From the NCBI GenBank assembly GCA_964416925.1, contig CAYQFQ010000041.1, positions 1-5,581 on the forward strand: 5,581 nt of DNA, in the 5' to 3' direction. Within the stretch, counting starts at the first letter, position 1. Every line of letters starts with the position of its first letter. This stretch comes from CAYQFQ01 sp964416925 (GTDB lineage Bacteria > Patescibacteriota > Minisyncoccia > Phycocordibacterales > GWA1-40-21). A program made the position numbers and the translations under genes. Shown piece after piece: positions 1 to 5,451 of the stretch. The notes beneath the pieces are model-generated. The model saw nothing but the letters and a program-made list of their open reading frames with translations, made no database searches and had not been told where the DNA came from.

Positions 1-2
1 TT

Positions 3-1586
3 GTTCCTATTGGTATTGTCGCTGCAATATTCCTTATCCTCTCCTTAATCTTTATTAAGAAGAACAAAAGTCTTTCCTTAATATTACTTGCTGTGGCGGT
101 GATATTTGCGGTGGTAGGAATCGCACTCTCTTATTCAAATAGGGCTTTTGCTGAGGATTATACATCTGATGGTCAACTTAAGACAAAAGGATTAACTGTC
201 GATGGTGGCGATTATTTGTGGCAAACATATAGTGAACCAATAAGGAAGGGTTCTCAAGGAACAATAAGCTTAACCCATAGTATTACTTTAAACGGTGACT
301 CTGTTGTTGACCCTGGCGATTCAATATCATTTACAAGAACAAGTCAGTGTACTTTTAACAAAAGTGGTGGTGCTTGGGACACTCCATATTGTGGAGACTT
401 AACCAGAACTCTCAATGACGCGTTAAGTGAGCACACCGGTTATTTATCTTTCTATTATAATGATTATACTTCTGAAGCTGAATCTATGAATCCATCTGTT
501 GTAAGTTGCTCCGGTATGTCGTGCACTGCGCTCTCAGCAGGGACAGCCTTAGTTAAAGTCAAAGTTCCTGAAGTAGCCATGTATGCTACAGGTTGTTTAA
601 TTTACGATAATGGAAAGGTCTGTCATAACGGAAGTTATTATTTAGATGGTTCATACAAAAATGATTATCACATGTCCTTGTTTAACGGTACTTCAAATAT
701 AGACTACGCACTGCTTGAAGACTATAAAGCAAATTGGACGATAACAGTTTCTCCTTCCGCCTGTTCATCTTTTACTTATGGAACATGGTCATCTTGTGTA
801 GATGGGACACAGACGAGAACCGTGGTTGGTTCACCTTCAGGGTGTACAGGGGGAAGTCCTGAACCTTCAAGTAAGAGTTGTACTCCATCATGTACTTCTT
901 ATACTACTGGTAGCTGGACTCCAACATCTTGTCCAGTAAGTGGAATACAGACTAGAACTGTTACAGGAGTACCCACAGGTTGTTCTGGTGGCGTAACTCC
1001 TCCATCTTCGAGTCAGAGTTGTTTGATTGCTAATTGTACTTCCGCTTCAACAGTATTGATCGGTAGTCCTATATTGAGAACCGCTTCTGTTTCTGGTAGT
1101 ACCGAAGATAATATTTATACTTGGACCGGAACAGCACCTTTAGTTAGTACAAATTCACTTTTAAACTCTACAATATATTCATCAACTACCACTAATCCAA
1201 AGATTGCATCAGTTAGCGTTACTTCTGGAACACAGACCGCGAATGCTTCTTGTCCTAATGTTACCGTATACTCACCAAATGAAGTTTTGACTTGTTCAAT
1301 TACTCAGGATGGCTTAGAGAGCACGAGTACTGTAAAAATTAATAAAGCTTTTTCTTTTAATTCTAGTTTTGATACTAGTTTTTGGGGGTCAGGTTATTCT
1401 TATGCATGGTATGACGATTATGATAGACCAAGAGGACCACTCAGTACCTCATCGACTTTCAACGCTATATTAACTACGATAGGGAAGAAGAGAGTAGTCT
1501 TAGAAGTGACGAAGGATAGTCAAATGGTCGCTTGTAGTCTAGATTTGAATGCAATACTTGGAAATACGAACGTCGGTGAAAATTAA
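3..1586 (+). CDS. Membrane-anchored surface protein with two thrombospondin-like repeats and Ig/PKD-like C-terminus (5' partial)
   Basis: The frame is open from base 3, so the gene begins upstream; 527 residues are visible. Counting from base 3, residues 2-18 are a hydrophobic helix, followed by KKNK and a second hydrophobic stretch (about 24-44) ending in NRAFAED. The AFA suggests either a membrane anchor or a signal-peptidase site before a long exported region. The exported part is rich in Ser, Thr and Asn. It contains two homologous Cys-rich units (bases 759-881 and 891-1022) with the pattern C-x-S/T-[FY]-x3-[TS]-W...C...G-x-QTRTV...P-x-GC-x-GG...SC, a type-1 thrombospondin-like repeat. 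Two beta-rich segments follow (about 1035-1275 and 1280-1570), with YTW and YAWYDD strands resembling PKD/Ig-like folds. No C-terminal anchor or sortase motif is visible. The likely role is adhesion or cell-surface contact; this is inferred and the ligand is unknown. The region between the anchor and the first repeat (bases about 155-755) is not recognised. Confidence 0.8.
   Translation, partial: VPIGIVAAIFLILSLIFIKKNKSLSLILLAVAVIFAVVGIALSYSNRAFAEDYTSDGQLKTKGLTVDGGDYLWQTYSEPIRKGSQGTISLTHSITLNGDSVVDPGDSISFTRTSQCTFNKSGGAWDTPYCGDLTRTLNDALSEHTGYLSFYYNDYTSEAESMNPSVVSCSGMSCTALSAGTALVKVKVPEVAMYATGCLIYDNGKVCHNGSYYLDGSYKNDYHMSLFNGTSNIDYALLEDYKANWTITVSPSACSSFTYGTWSSCVDGTQTRTVVGSPSGCTGGSPEPSSKSCTPSCTSYTTGSWTPTSCPVSGIQTRTVTGVPTGCSGGVTPPSSSQSCLIANCTSASTVLIGSPILRTASVSGSTEDNIYTWTGTAPLVSTNSLLNSTIYSSTTTNPKIASVSVTSGTQTANASCPNVTVYSPNEVLTCSITQDGLESTSTVKINKAFSFNSSFDTSFWGSGYSYAWYDDYDRPRGPLSTSSTFNAILTTIGKKRVVLEVTKDSQMVACSLDLNAILGNTNVGEN
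759..1022 (+). repeat. Tandem thrombospondin-type-1-like protein repeats (two units)
   Basis: Two in-frame units of about 41 and 44 codons (759-881 and 891-1022) share W-x3-C or W-x4-C, then GTQTRTV or GIQTRTV, then P-x-GC-x-GG and a closing SC. The DNA has diverged more than the protein, so the duplication is old or the repeats are under protein-level selection. The Cys spacing suggests intra-unit disulphides in an exported protein. Confidence 0.75.
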
Positions 1587-1592
1587 TTATTT

Positions 1593-1628
1593 AAAAAACC
1601 AGTCCGATTTAGTCGGGCTGGTTTTTTT
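1593..1628. terminator. Bidirectional rho-independent terminator between convergent genes
   Basis: An 11-bp stem (1597-1607 with 1613-1623, one G-T wobble) has a 5-base loop TTTAG. It is flanked by an A-run at 1593-1598 and a T-run at 1622-1628. The symmetric A and T runs let it work on both strands. It lies just after the stop of the surface-protein gene and 17 bases beyond the stop of the minus-strand gene, so it can end both transcripts. Confidence 0.9.
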
Positions 1629-1644
1629 GTTTGTATATCTTTTT

Positions 1645-1887
1645 TTATTCTACCTTTGCCTTTCCTTTTATTCTAAAGAAAATTAGGTAAACGATTTCTA
1701 AAAGCCCAAAAGTATTTAAGATACCAAGAGCAATAAACCATCCCATCTGATTTCTTCGTGCGGCTTTCCAGAGACAGACAAGTTTAAGTCCTAAAACTAT
1801 AACCAATACTGGCACGAGCCAAATTAATATTGTTGGCTCCCTCATTGATTCCGATACCCTAAGTTGATTATATAATATTTCTTTCAT
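1645..1887 (-). CDS. Small two-helix membrane protein, DUF5652-like
   Basis: An 80-residue protein with two predicted membrane helices (about 20-40 and 49-71). They are joined by a short basic loop, LWKAARRNQMGWFIALGILN, and followed by a positively charged tail (FRIKGKAKVE). The K-A-A-R-x-N-Q-x-G-W-F connection followed by N-T-x-G-x-L-E-I-x-Y-L is, from memory, the signature of DUF5652, a family of unknown function frequent in CPR bacteria and some archaea; the match could not be tested here. Positive charges in the loop and tail suggest both are cytoplasmic. The ATG at 1887 is the longest start; an internal ATG at residue 15 (MREPTILIW) would still retain both helices. The gene converges on the surface-protein gene, sharing its terminator, and diverges from the RuvX fusion across 60 bases. 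Confidence 0.8.
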   Translation of the reverse strand: MKEILYNQLRVSESMREPTILIWLVPVLVIVLGLKLVCLWKAARRNQMGWFIALGILNTFGLLEIVYLIFFRIKGKAKVE

Positions 1888-1893
1888 CGCAAA

Positions 1894-1904
1894 ATTGTAT
1901 CATA
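1894..1904 (-). promoter_or_regulatory. Possible -10 element(s) for the DUF5652-like gene
   Basis: On the minus strand, the sequence TATGATACAAT (complement of 1894-1904) contains two overlapping -10-like hexamers, TATGAT and TACAAT. They end 12 and 7 bases before the ATG at 1887, so transcription would begin at or a few bases before the start codon. No convincing -35 box is visible. Confidence 0.4.
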
Positions 1905-1932
1905 GAAGGTTTAAAAAAACATTAAAGTGTTG

Positions 1933-1938
1933 TAGAAT
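1933..1938 (+). promoter_or_regulatory. Possible -10 box (TAGAAT) for the RuvX-fusion gene
   Basis: TAGAAT ends 10 bases before the ATG at 1948, placing the likely transcription start around 1945 with only a few untranslated bases. A weak -35-like TTTAAA at 1910-1915 has 17-base spacing. No ribosome-binding site precedes the ATG. Confidence 0.45.
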
Positions 1939-1947
1939 GAAAAATAT

Positions 1948-2718
1948 ATGAAATACATAGGTATAGATTTTGGATCGAAAAGGATTGGTGTGGCTCTTTC
2001 TGATATAGATGGCAAAGTAGCTTTTCCAAAGGAAGTTATTCAAAATAACGAAGAAACACTGGCTAAAATACTGGCTTCTTCTAAGTCGGAAAATGTAACT
2101 ACTATTATCTTGGGGGAGTCAAAAAACTTCAAGGGGGAAGATAATAAGATTTCAGGTGAGATTGAAAAGTTTAAGAAGGTTTTGGAAGAAAATAACTTAA
2201 AGGTTGTTTTAGAGCCAGAGTTTATGACGTCACAGCAGGTAGAAAAGAACTTTGGGAAAACTGATATGCTCGACGCTTCATCCGCAGCAATAATCTTGCA
2301 GTCATTTCTTGATAGACAGAAAAATTCTCCTATAGTTTCCGAGAAGAAAGATATTTCTGTAAATCCAAAGATAAATTATGACGATTTTTCTAAAGTAGAA
2401 ATGAGGGTAGGTAAAATATTATCAGCTGAGCCAGTAGAAAAATCAGAGAAACTATTAAAATTGTCTGTGGATTTTGGACTGTTTCTTCAAGATAGTCCGG
2501 AAAGCAGAGAAATTAGACAGATAGTATCTGGCATTGCGACATATTTTCCTGATGTAAATGTTCTTGTTGGTAAAAAAGTTGCTTTTGTTACAAACTTAGA
2601 ACCAAGAAAACTCATGGGACTCGAAAGTAATGGAATGATACTAGCCGCTAAATCTGGAGATAAACTTTCCTTAATGGAAGTGCCTGAGTATATTGCTGAG
2701 GGATCAAAACTAAACTAG
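1948..2718 (+). CDS. ruvX: RuvX/YqgF Holliday-junction resolvase-like domain fused to a tRNA-binding (EMAP/MetRS C-terminal) domain
   Basis: A 256-residue two-domain protein. Residues 1-125 form a YqgF/RuvX RNase H-like fold. GIDFGSKRIGVALSD carries the first acidic residue (D7), IILGES carries E57, EPEFMTSQQVE matches the family's D/E-E-R-x-T-T-x-x-A region, and DMLDASSAAIILQSFL carries the C-terminal Asp (D109). The acidic residues are thus retained. YqgF proteins act in Holliday-junction resolution and/or 16S rRNA 5'-end maturation. After a charged linker (about 125-141), residues 142-256 are an OB-fold tRNA-binding domain. It has DDFSKVEMRVGKILSAEPV, EKLLKLSVDFG, RQIVSGIATYFP, KVAFVTNLEPRKLMGLESNG and a final EGSKLN, as in the MetRS C-terminus, Trbp111 and the EMAP-II family. 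Normal RuvX is about 140 residues, so this is a true fusion in one uninterrupted frame. An RNA-processing role is inferred. No Shine-Dalgarno sequence is present. Confidence 0.9.
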   Translation: MKYIGIDFGSKRIGVALSDIDGKVAFPKEVIQNNEETLAKILASSKSENVTTIILGESKNFKGEDNKISGEIEKFKKVLEENNLKVVLEPEFMTSQQVEKNFGKTDMLDASSAAIILQSFLDRQKNSPIVSEKKDISVNPKINYDDFSKVEMRVGKILSAEPVEKSEKLLKLSVDFGLFLQDSPESREIRQIVSGIATYFPDVNVLVGKKVAFVTNLEPRKLMGLESNGMILAAKSGDKLSLMEVPEYIAEGSKLN

Positions 2719-2733
2719 TTTTTGTTTTGTTTT
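2706..2733 (+). terminator. Weak possible terminator overlapping the ruvX-fusion stop codon
   Basis: A 7-bp AT-rich stem (AAAACTA at 2706-2712 with TAGTTTT at 2716-2722, loop of 3) is followed by a T-rich tract interrupted by G. It has only one G-C pair, so termination would be inefficient and some read-through into the pil operon is likely. Confidence 0.3.
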
Positions 2734-2754
2734 TAACATTGCTTGTTATATAAT
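2727..2754 (+). promoter_or_regulatory. Sigma70-type promoter of the pil operon
   Basis: TTGTTT (2727-2732), a 16-base spacer and a consensus TATAAT (2749-2754) predict a start near 2760-2762. The first in-frame ATG of pilM is at 2765, so the mRNA would be leaderless or have about 3-5 untranslated bases. The GTG at 2756 lies upstream of this predicted start, which argues against its use for translation. Confidence 0.65.
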
Positions 2755-2764
2755 AGTGATAGCC

Positions 2765-3850
2765 ATGGCTATTAACTTTTCAAGTCTATTAAATCCTCCT
2801 GAGTTTCTTGAAATTCCTTCCATTGGTATTGATATAGGAGATAGTTGTATTAGATTTGTTGGAACTAGAAAGACTGGTGGTAAAACAATCTTGGATAGAT
2901 ATGGAGAAATATCTATACCAGAAGGTACTTTTAAGGGCGGTGTGATTTTAAATCAAGATGCTCTCGTCTCAACATTGTTAACTTTGAAAGAAAAATATAT
3001 GATTTATTTTGTTAAGGTCTCAATTCCGGAAGAAAATTCTTATATATTTAATACTGAGGTTCCAAACGTGGAGATAGAAGAAATGAGGTCTGTTGTTGAA
3101 TTTAGTTTAGAAGAGTTTGTTCCTCTCAAAGTAGATGAGGCTTCTTTTGAATTTGTCCCTATTAGAAGGTTGCCAAACGGAAATATGGAAGTTGGTGTTT
3201 CTGTTGTGCCTAAACAAATAATCAATTCTTACATAGAAGCATTCAAAAAAGCAGGACTTGAGATCGTTTCTTTTTGTAATGAATCAAGAAAAGTTGCAAG
3301 AGCTGTTATTCCAAATGGAGATACTAATTGCAATATGATTGTTAATATTAAAGATAAAAATACAATACTTTCTATTATTGAAAAAGGTGTTGTTGTCTTT
3401 ACTTCTACTATTGCTGTCGGTACTGAAGCGCTAGTGGGGAAGATAAAAGGGGCGGGGCTTCCGACGAAAGGTTCTGGTTGTTTTAAGATCCCTGAAACAG
3501 CTTTCTCTGAAGATCAGGCAGATTCTACAGAATATTTGTATATCTTAGCGAATATTTTTTCTGTTATAAGGGATGAAATACTACTTTTTTATGATTTCTG
3601 GAAGAAAAAAGATATGGCCAAACCCAGCCAACGAAAATTAGATAAAATAATTTTGTGTGGAAGGACATCTCTTGTCCCTGGTTTTTTGAGGTATATTTCA
3701 AATTCCACCGATATTGAAGTGCAGATGGCTAATGTGTGGTTAAATATTTTTCCACTAGAGGAGAATGTTCCAAAGATAAGTTTTTCAGACTCACTGGATT
3801 TTGGGGCAGCAGTAGGTTTAACTCTTCCTGATGAAATTACGAAAAAATGA
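2765..3850 (+). CDS. pilM: Type IV pilus assembly protein PilM (actin-like)
   Basis: A 361-residue cytoplasmic protein of the PilM/FtsA-like actin fold, about the usual length. Residues 21-32 (GIDIGDSCIRFV) are the first phosphate-binding loop. The region around residues 95-125, VPNVEIEEMRSVVEFSLEEF, matches the PilM 1C-like subdomain pattern. Residues 295-307 (IILCGRTSLVPGF) form the adenosine motif, and DFGAAVGL lies near the end. Two binding motifs are degenerate: the usual D-x-G of the second phosphate loop reads N-I-K (N194-K196), and the usual GG of the adenosine motif is G-R. PilM binds the cytoplasmic N-terminus of PilN to organise the pilus platform. I chose ATG 2765 over GTG 2756 because the -10 box ends at 2754. 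The gene opens the operon and its TGA stop overlaps the pilN start (ATGATAA, a tandem stop). Confidence 0.9.
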   Translation: MAINFSSLLNPPEFLEIPSIGIDIGDSCIRFVGTRKTGGKTILDRYGEISIPEGTFKGGVILNQDALVSTLLTLKEKYMIYFVKVSIPEENSYIFNTEVPNVEIEEMRSVVEFSLEEFVPLKVDEASFEFVPIRRLPNGNMEVGVSVVPKQIINSYIEAFKKAGLEIVSFCNESRKVARAVIPNGDTNCNMIVNIKDKNTILSIIEKGVVVFTSTIAVGTEALVGKIKGAGLPTKGSGCFKIPETAFSEDQADSTEYLYILANIFSVIRDEILLFYDFWKKKDMAKPSQRKLDKIILCGRTSLVPGFLRYISNSTDIEVQMANVWLNIFPLEENVPKISFSDSLDFGAAVGLTLPDEITKK

Positions 3851-4371
3851 TAAAATTTTTACCAGAAAAAAATAAAAAAGAAATTAAAATAGAATACTTT
3901 TCTAGAGTAGTTGTTTTGGTGCTTATTTTCTTGGTATTTTTGGGAGTGTTTGGAGTGTTTTCTCTTTTTCCTGGGTATATCATTTCATATTACAGAGACA
4001 TTTCAATTGCAGAACAGTCAAAGTCAGCTCAATTAAATAAGGTTGATGTTTCAGTACAAGAGAAAACAGTAAAAACCACAAACGAACTTATATCATTTCT
4101 AACTCAGCTTGAAGACAAAAAGCCCTCAGTTCCAATGTTTAATATTTTGGCTAAGGTCAACTCTTATATAAGAATCACTCAAATTTCTTACACGAAAGAT
4201 AAAGATGGTTTCAAATTTATTGTAAAAGGTACAGCAAAGACGCGAGAGGGTCTTATAACATTTATCAGAGATCTTAAGGCTGACAAAAATTTAAGTGGCG
4301 TGAGCCTCCCAGTGTCTGATTTTGTAAAAAGTTCAGATATCGATTTTTCCTTAAATATTTTAAGTAAATAA
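3847..4371 (+). CDS. pilN: Type IV pilus assembly protein PilN
   Basis: A 174-residue bitopic membrane protein. The cytoplasmic N-terminus (MIKFLPEKNKKEIKIEY) fits the conserved I-N-L-L-P motif of PilN that docks into PilM, with K replacing N at position 3. One membrane helix spans about residues 21-46. A short helical region follows (about 50-90), then a ferredoxin-like extracytoplasmic domain (about 95-174) with NSYIRITQISYTKDKDGFKF, GLITFIRDLK and a final LPVSDF...DIDFSLNIL strand, typical of PilN. It should pair with PilO in the inner-membrane alignment complex. Its ATG overlaps the pilM stop by 4 bases, indicating translational coupling. No clear Shine-Dalgarno sequence is present, only an A-rich stretch. 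Confidence 0.88.
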   Translation: MIKFLPEKNKKEIKIEYFSRVVVLVLIFLVFLGVFGVFSLFPGYIISYYRDISIAEQSKSAQLNKVDVSVQEKTVKTTNELISFLTQLEDKKPSVPMFNILAKVNSYIRITQISYTKDKDGFKFIVKGTAKTREGLITFIRDLKADKNLSGVSLPVSDFVKSSDIDFSLNILSK

Positions 4372-4372
4372 A

Positions 4373-4921
4373 ATGCCAACCAGAGCAACAAAAATTCAAA
4401 TAATAGGTTTACTGATTCTAAACATAATTGTCTGGGGATTTTATTCTTACAGTTATCTTCATATTGGTGAGGGTGAAATAAAGATGGCACTTCTTGAAGA
4501 GACAATGAAAGATAATTTGAAGAAAGAAGAAATAATGATGGTGCTTTCAAAGAACTTGGGGGAGACGGCGGTTAACAGAAATAAGATTTCAGAATTAGTC
4601 ATACAAAAAGACGGAGAGGTTGATTTTATTAAATCACTTGAAGATTTGGTAGCTAAACATAATTTGAAGTCAGAAATAAAATCAGTAAAAGTAGAAGTCA
4701 TTGCAAACTCGAATAGCCTTGAAAATTTAGTCGTAAAGATTGATGTTATTGGAGAATGGTCAGATATAAATGCTTTTGAAAAAAGTTTGGAGGAAATACC
4801 ACTGTCGTTGTCTCTCGAGGGCTTTACCTTAGGTAAGTTTGATTCTTATGTCGTGAAAGGCAAGCAGTCGTCACAGTGGATAGGTGGTTTTGATTTTAAA
4901 GTAGCAAAGATAAAAGAATAA
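4373..4921 (+). CDS. pilO: Type IV pilus assembly protein PilO-like
   Basis: A 182-residue bitopic protein: a short basic cytoplasmic end (MPTRATK), a membrane helix at about 9-28, and a charged, probably coiled-coil stretch (about 33-78, EETMKDNLKKEEIMMVLSKN). A ferredoxin-like extracytoplasmic domain (about 80-182) contains DFIKSLEDLVAKHNLKSEIK, a VKIDVIGEWSDINAFEKSLE strand-helix unit, and LSLEGFTLGK. This layout and its place directly after pilN identify it as PilO, the partner of PilN in the pilus platform. Sequence conservation of PilO is low, so the name rests partly on position. It starts 1 base after the pilN stop (TAAAATG) with no Shine-Dalgarno sequence, so translation probably depends on coupling. 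Confidence 0.82.
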   Translation: MPTRATKIQIIGLLILNIIVWGFYSYSYLHIGEGEIKMALLEETMKDNLKKEEIMMVLSKNLGETAVNRNKISELVIQKDGEVDFIKSLEDLVAKHNLKSEIKSVKVEVIANSNSLENLVVKIDVIGEWSDINAFEKSLEEIPLSLSLEGFTLGKFDSYVVKGKQSSQWIGGFDFKVAKIKE

Positions 4922-4922
4922 A

Positions 4923-5234
4923 ATGAATTATTTTAACAAGCAAAAAATAATTGATTCTGTAAAGTCTTTTTGGGGTGAGGCAATAAATCCAAGAAGAGAC
5001 TGGATCATTATAGTTACAGTCTTTATTATTTTAGTAATATCTGTTTGCTTGATTAATTACAAAATATTTTTAGAGACGAATTCAAAGGAGTTATTTATTG
5101 ATATTTCAAAGGAATCTATAGTGATCAGGAAAGTTAAAGATAAAGATATGCAGGCATTAATAACTCGTTTTGAAGAAAAAAAGTCTCAATTTAATTCGAT
5201 CAAATTTACTAGACTCATTGACCCATCACTTTAA
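4923..5234 (+). CDS. Small single-pass membrane protein at the end of the pil operon
   Basis: A 103-residue protein I do not assign to a named family. It has a 26-residue basic/polar N-terminus (including SVKSFWGEAINPRRDW), one strong membrane helix at about 27-46 (WIIIVTVFIILVISVCLINY) and a soluble tail of about 55 residues. The tail has a likely coiled-coil segment (KDKDMQALITRFEEKKSQF) and ends in FTRLIDPSL. I recall short proteins with a similar terminal D-P-S motif at this position in other CPR pil clusters, but could not check. The positive-inside pattern puts the tail outside the cytoplasm. The TAAAATG junction with pilO and the shared bitopic layout suggest an extra platform subunit; PilP is a positional analogue only, since no lipobox or proline-rich linker is seen. 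The stop codon lies inside a predicted promoter. Confidence 0.75.
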   Translation: MNYFNKQKIIDSVKSFWGEAINPRRDWIIIVTVFIILVISVCLINYKIFLETNSKELFIDISKESIVIRKVKDKDMQALITRFEEKKSQFNSIKFTRLIDPSL

Positions 5235-5246
5235 AACTGTTATATT
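5218..5246 (+). promoter_or_regulatory. Sigma70-type promoter upstream of the tRNA-like element and tRNA-Arg
   Basis: TTGACC (5218-5223), a spacer of exactly 17 bases and TATATT (5241-5246) form the best -35/-10 pair in the window. The predicted start is near 5253, about 13 bases before the tRNA-like element at 5266. That is a typical distance for a tRNA precursor leader. The -35 box overlaps the last codons of the preceding gene. Confidence 0.6.
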
Positions 5247-5265
5247 GTCTTAGCTTTTGAAGTAT

Positions 5266-5342
5266 GCCCCCGTAGTTCAATGGACCCCAGTAGTAAAGAA
5301 ATAGGAATTTCTTACAACGGGGCGCGAAGTGCCATGGGGATG
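5266..5342 (+). repeat. Chimeric tRNA-5'-end / palindromic hairpin element
   Basis: Bases 5266-5284 (GCCCCCGTAGTTCAATGGA) are identical to the first 19 bases of the tRNA-Arg gene at 5380-5398: acceptor 5' strand, D-stem 5' strand and part of the D-loop. The match then ends abruptly. The rest is hairpin-rich: CCCC 5285-5288 can pair with GGGG 5319-5322 and enclose a 9-bp stem with one bulged A (5293-5302 with 5307-5315, loop AGGA). An alternative hairpin, GGCGC/GTGCC with loop GAA (5321-5333), competes for the same G-run. CCCC-AGTAGT (5285-5294) also partly repeats the CCCC-GTAGT of the tRNA start. No anticodon or T-arm follows, so it cannot be a functional tRNA. It may be a transcribed palindromic repeat or a tRNA remnant. 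Confidence 0.6.
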
Positions 5343-5369
5343 TAATGTTTTTAGTTGTTGTTTGATTAG

Positions 5370-5375
5370 TATAAT
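5370..5375 (+). promoter_or_regulatory. Consensus -10 box (TATAAT) immediately before tRNA-Arg
   Basis: TATAAT ends only 4 bases before the first tRNA base at 5380, so transcription would start at or just inside the mature 5' end. No -35 match is seen at 16-18 bases. Either this is a leaderless tRNA promoter or the box is coincidental and the tRNA is read from the promoter at 5218. Confidence 0.4.
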
Positions 5376-5379
5376 AAAT

Positions 5380-5451
5380 GCCCCCGTAGTTCAATGGATA
5401 GAACAGAGCTCTTCTAAGGCTTTGATGTAGGTTCGATTCCTGCCGGGGGCA
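5380..5451 (+). tRNA. tRNA-Arg (anticodon UCU)
   Basis: A complete cloverleaf can be drawn. The acceptor GCCCCCG (5380-5386) pairs perfectly with CGGGGGC (5444-5450). U8 and A9 are present. The D-stem GTTC/GAAC (5389-5392 with 5401-5404) has an 8-base loop containing GG. The anticodon stem GAGCT/GGCTT (5406-5410 with 5418-5422, two G-U pairs) has loop CTTCTAA giving anticodon TCT, which reads AGA. The variable loop has 4 bases. The T-stem GTAGG/CCTGC (5427-5431 with 5439-5443, one G-U pair) has loop TTCGATT, and A5451 is the discriminator. The 3' CCA is not encoded (ACAA follows) and must be added enzymatically. AGA appears to be a common Arg codon in the neighbouring genes. Confidence 0.95.

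Noticed and set aside
93..95. GTG at 93 as the start of the surface-protein gene
   Set aside because: The frame is open back to base 3 and the upstream residues (KKNK plus a hydrophobic run) extend the same hydrophobic segment, so starting at 93 would cut a helix in half.
2756..2758. GTG at 2756 as the pilM start
   Set aside because: It lies 2 bases after a consensus -10 box, upstream of the expected transcription start; the ATG at 2765 fits better.
3040..3225. Minus-strand reading frame inside pilM
   Set aside because: It is antisense to a well-recognised coding region, has low-complexity Ser/Thr composition and no family resemblance.
3848..3853. Use of TGA as Gly (code 25, as in Gracilibacteria)
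   Set aside because: The only TGA stop (pilM) is followed directly by TAA, so it is not informative by itself. All genes give sensible full-length products under the standard bacterial code, and no gene needs TGA read-through.
4188..4701. Two minus-strand reading frames inside pilN and pilO
   Set aside because: They are antisense shadows of genes supported by family motifs and operon spacing.
5266..5345. A second functional tRNA gene
   Set aside because: The identity ends in the D-loop; no anticodon arm, T-arm or matching 7-base acceptor 3' strand follows.
5266..5398. att sites of an integrated element using tRNA-Arg
   Set aside because: The duplicated part is the 5' end rather than the usual 3' end, the two copies are only 114 bases apart, and no integrase gene lies between or near them.
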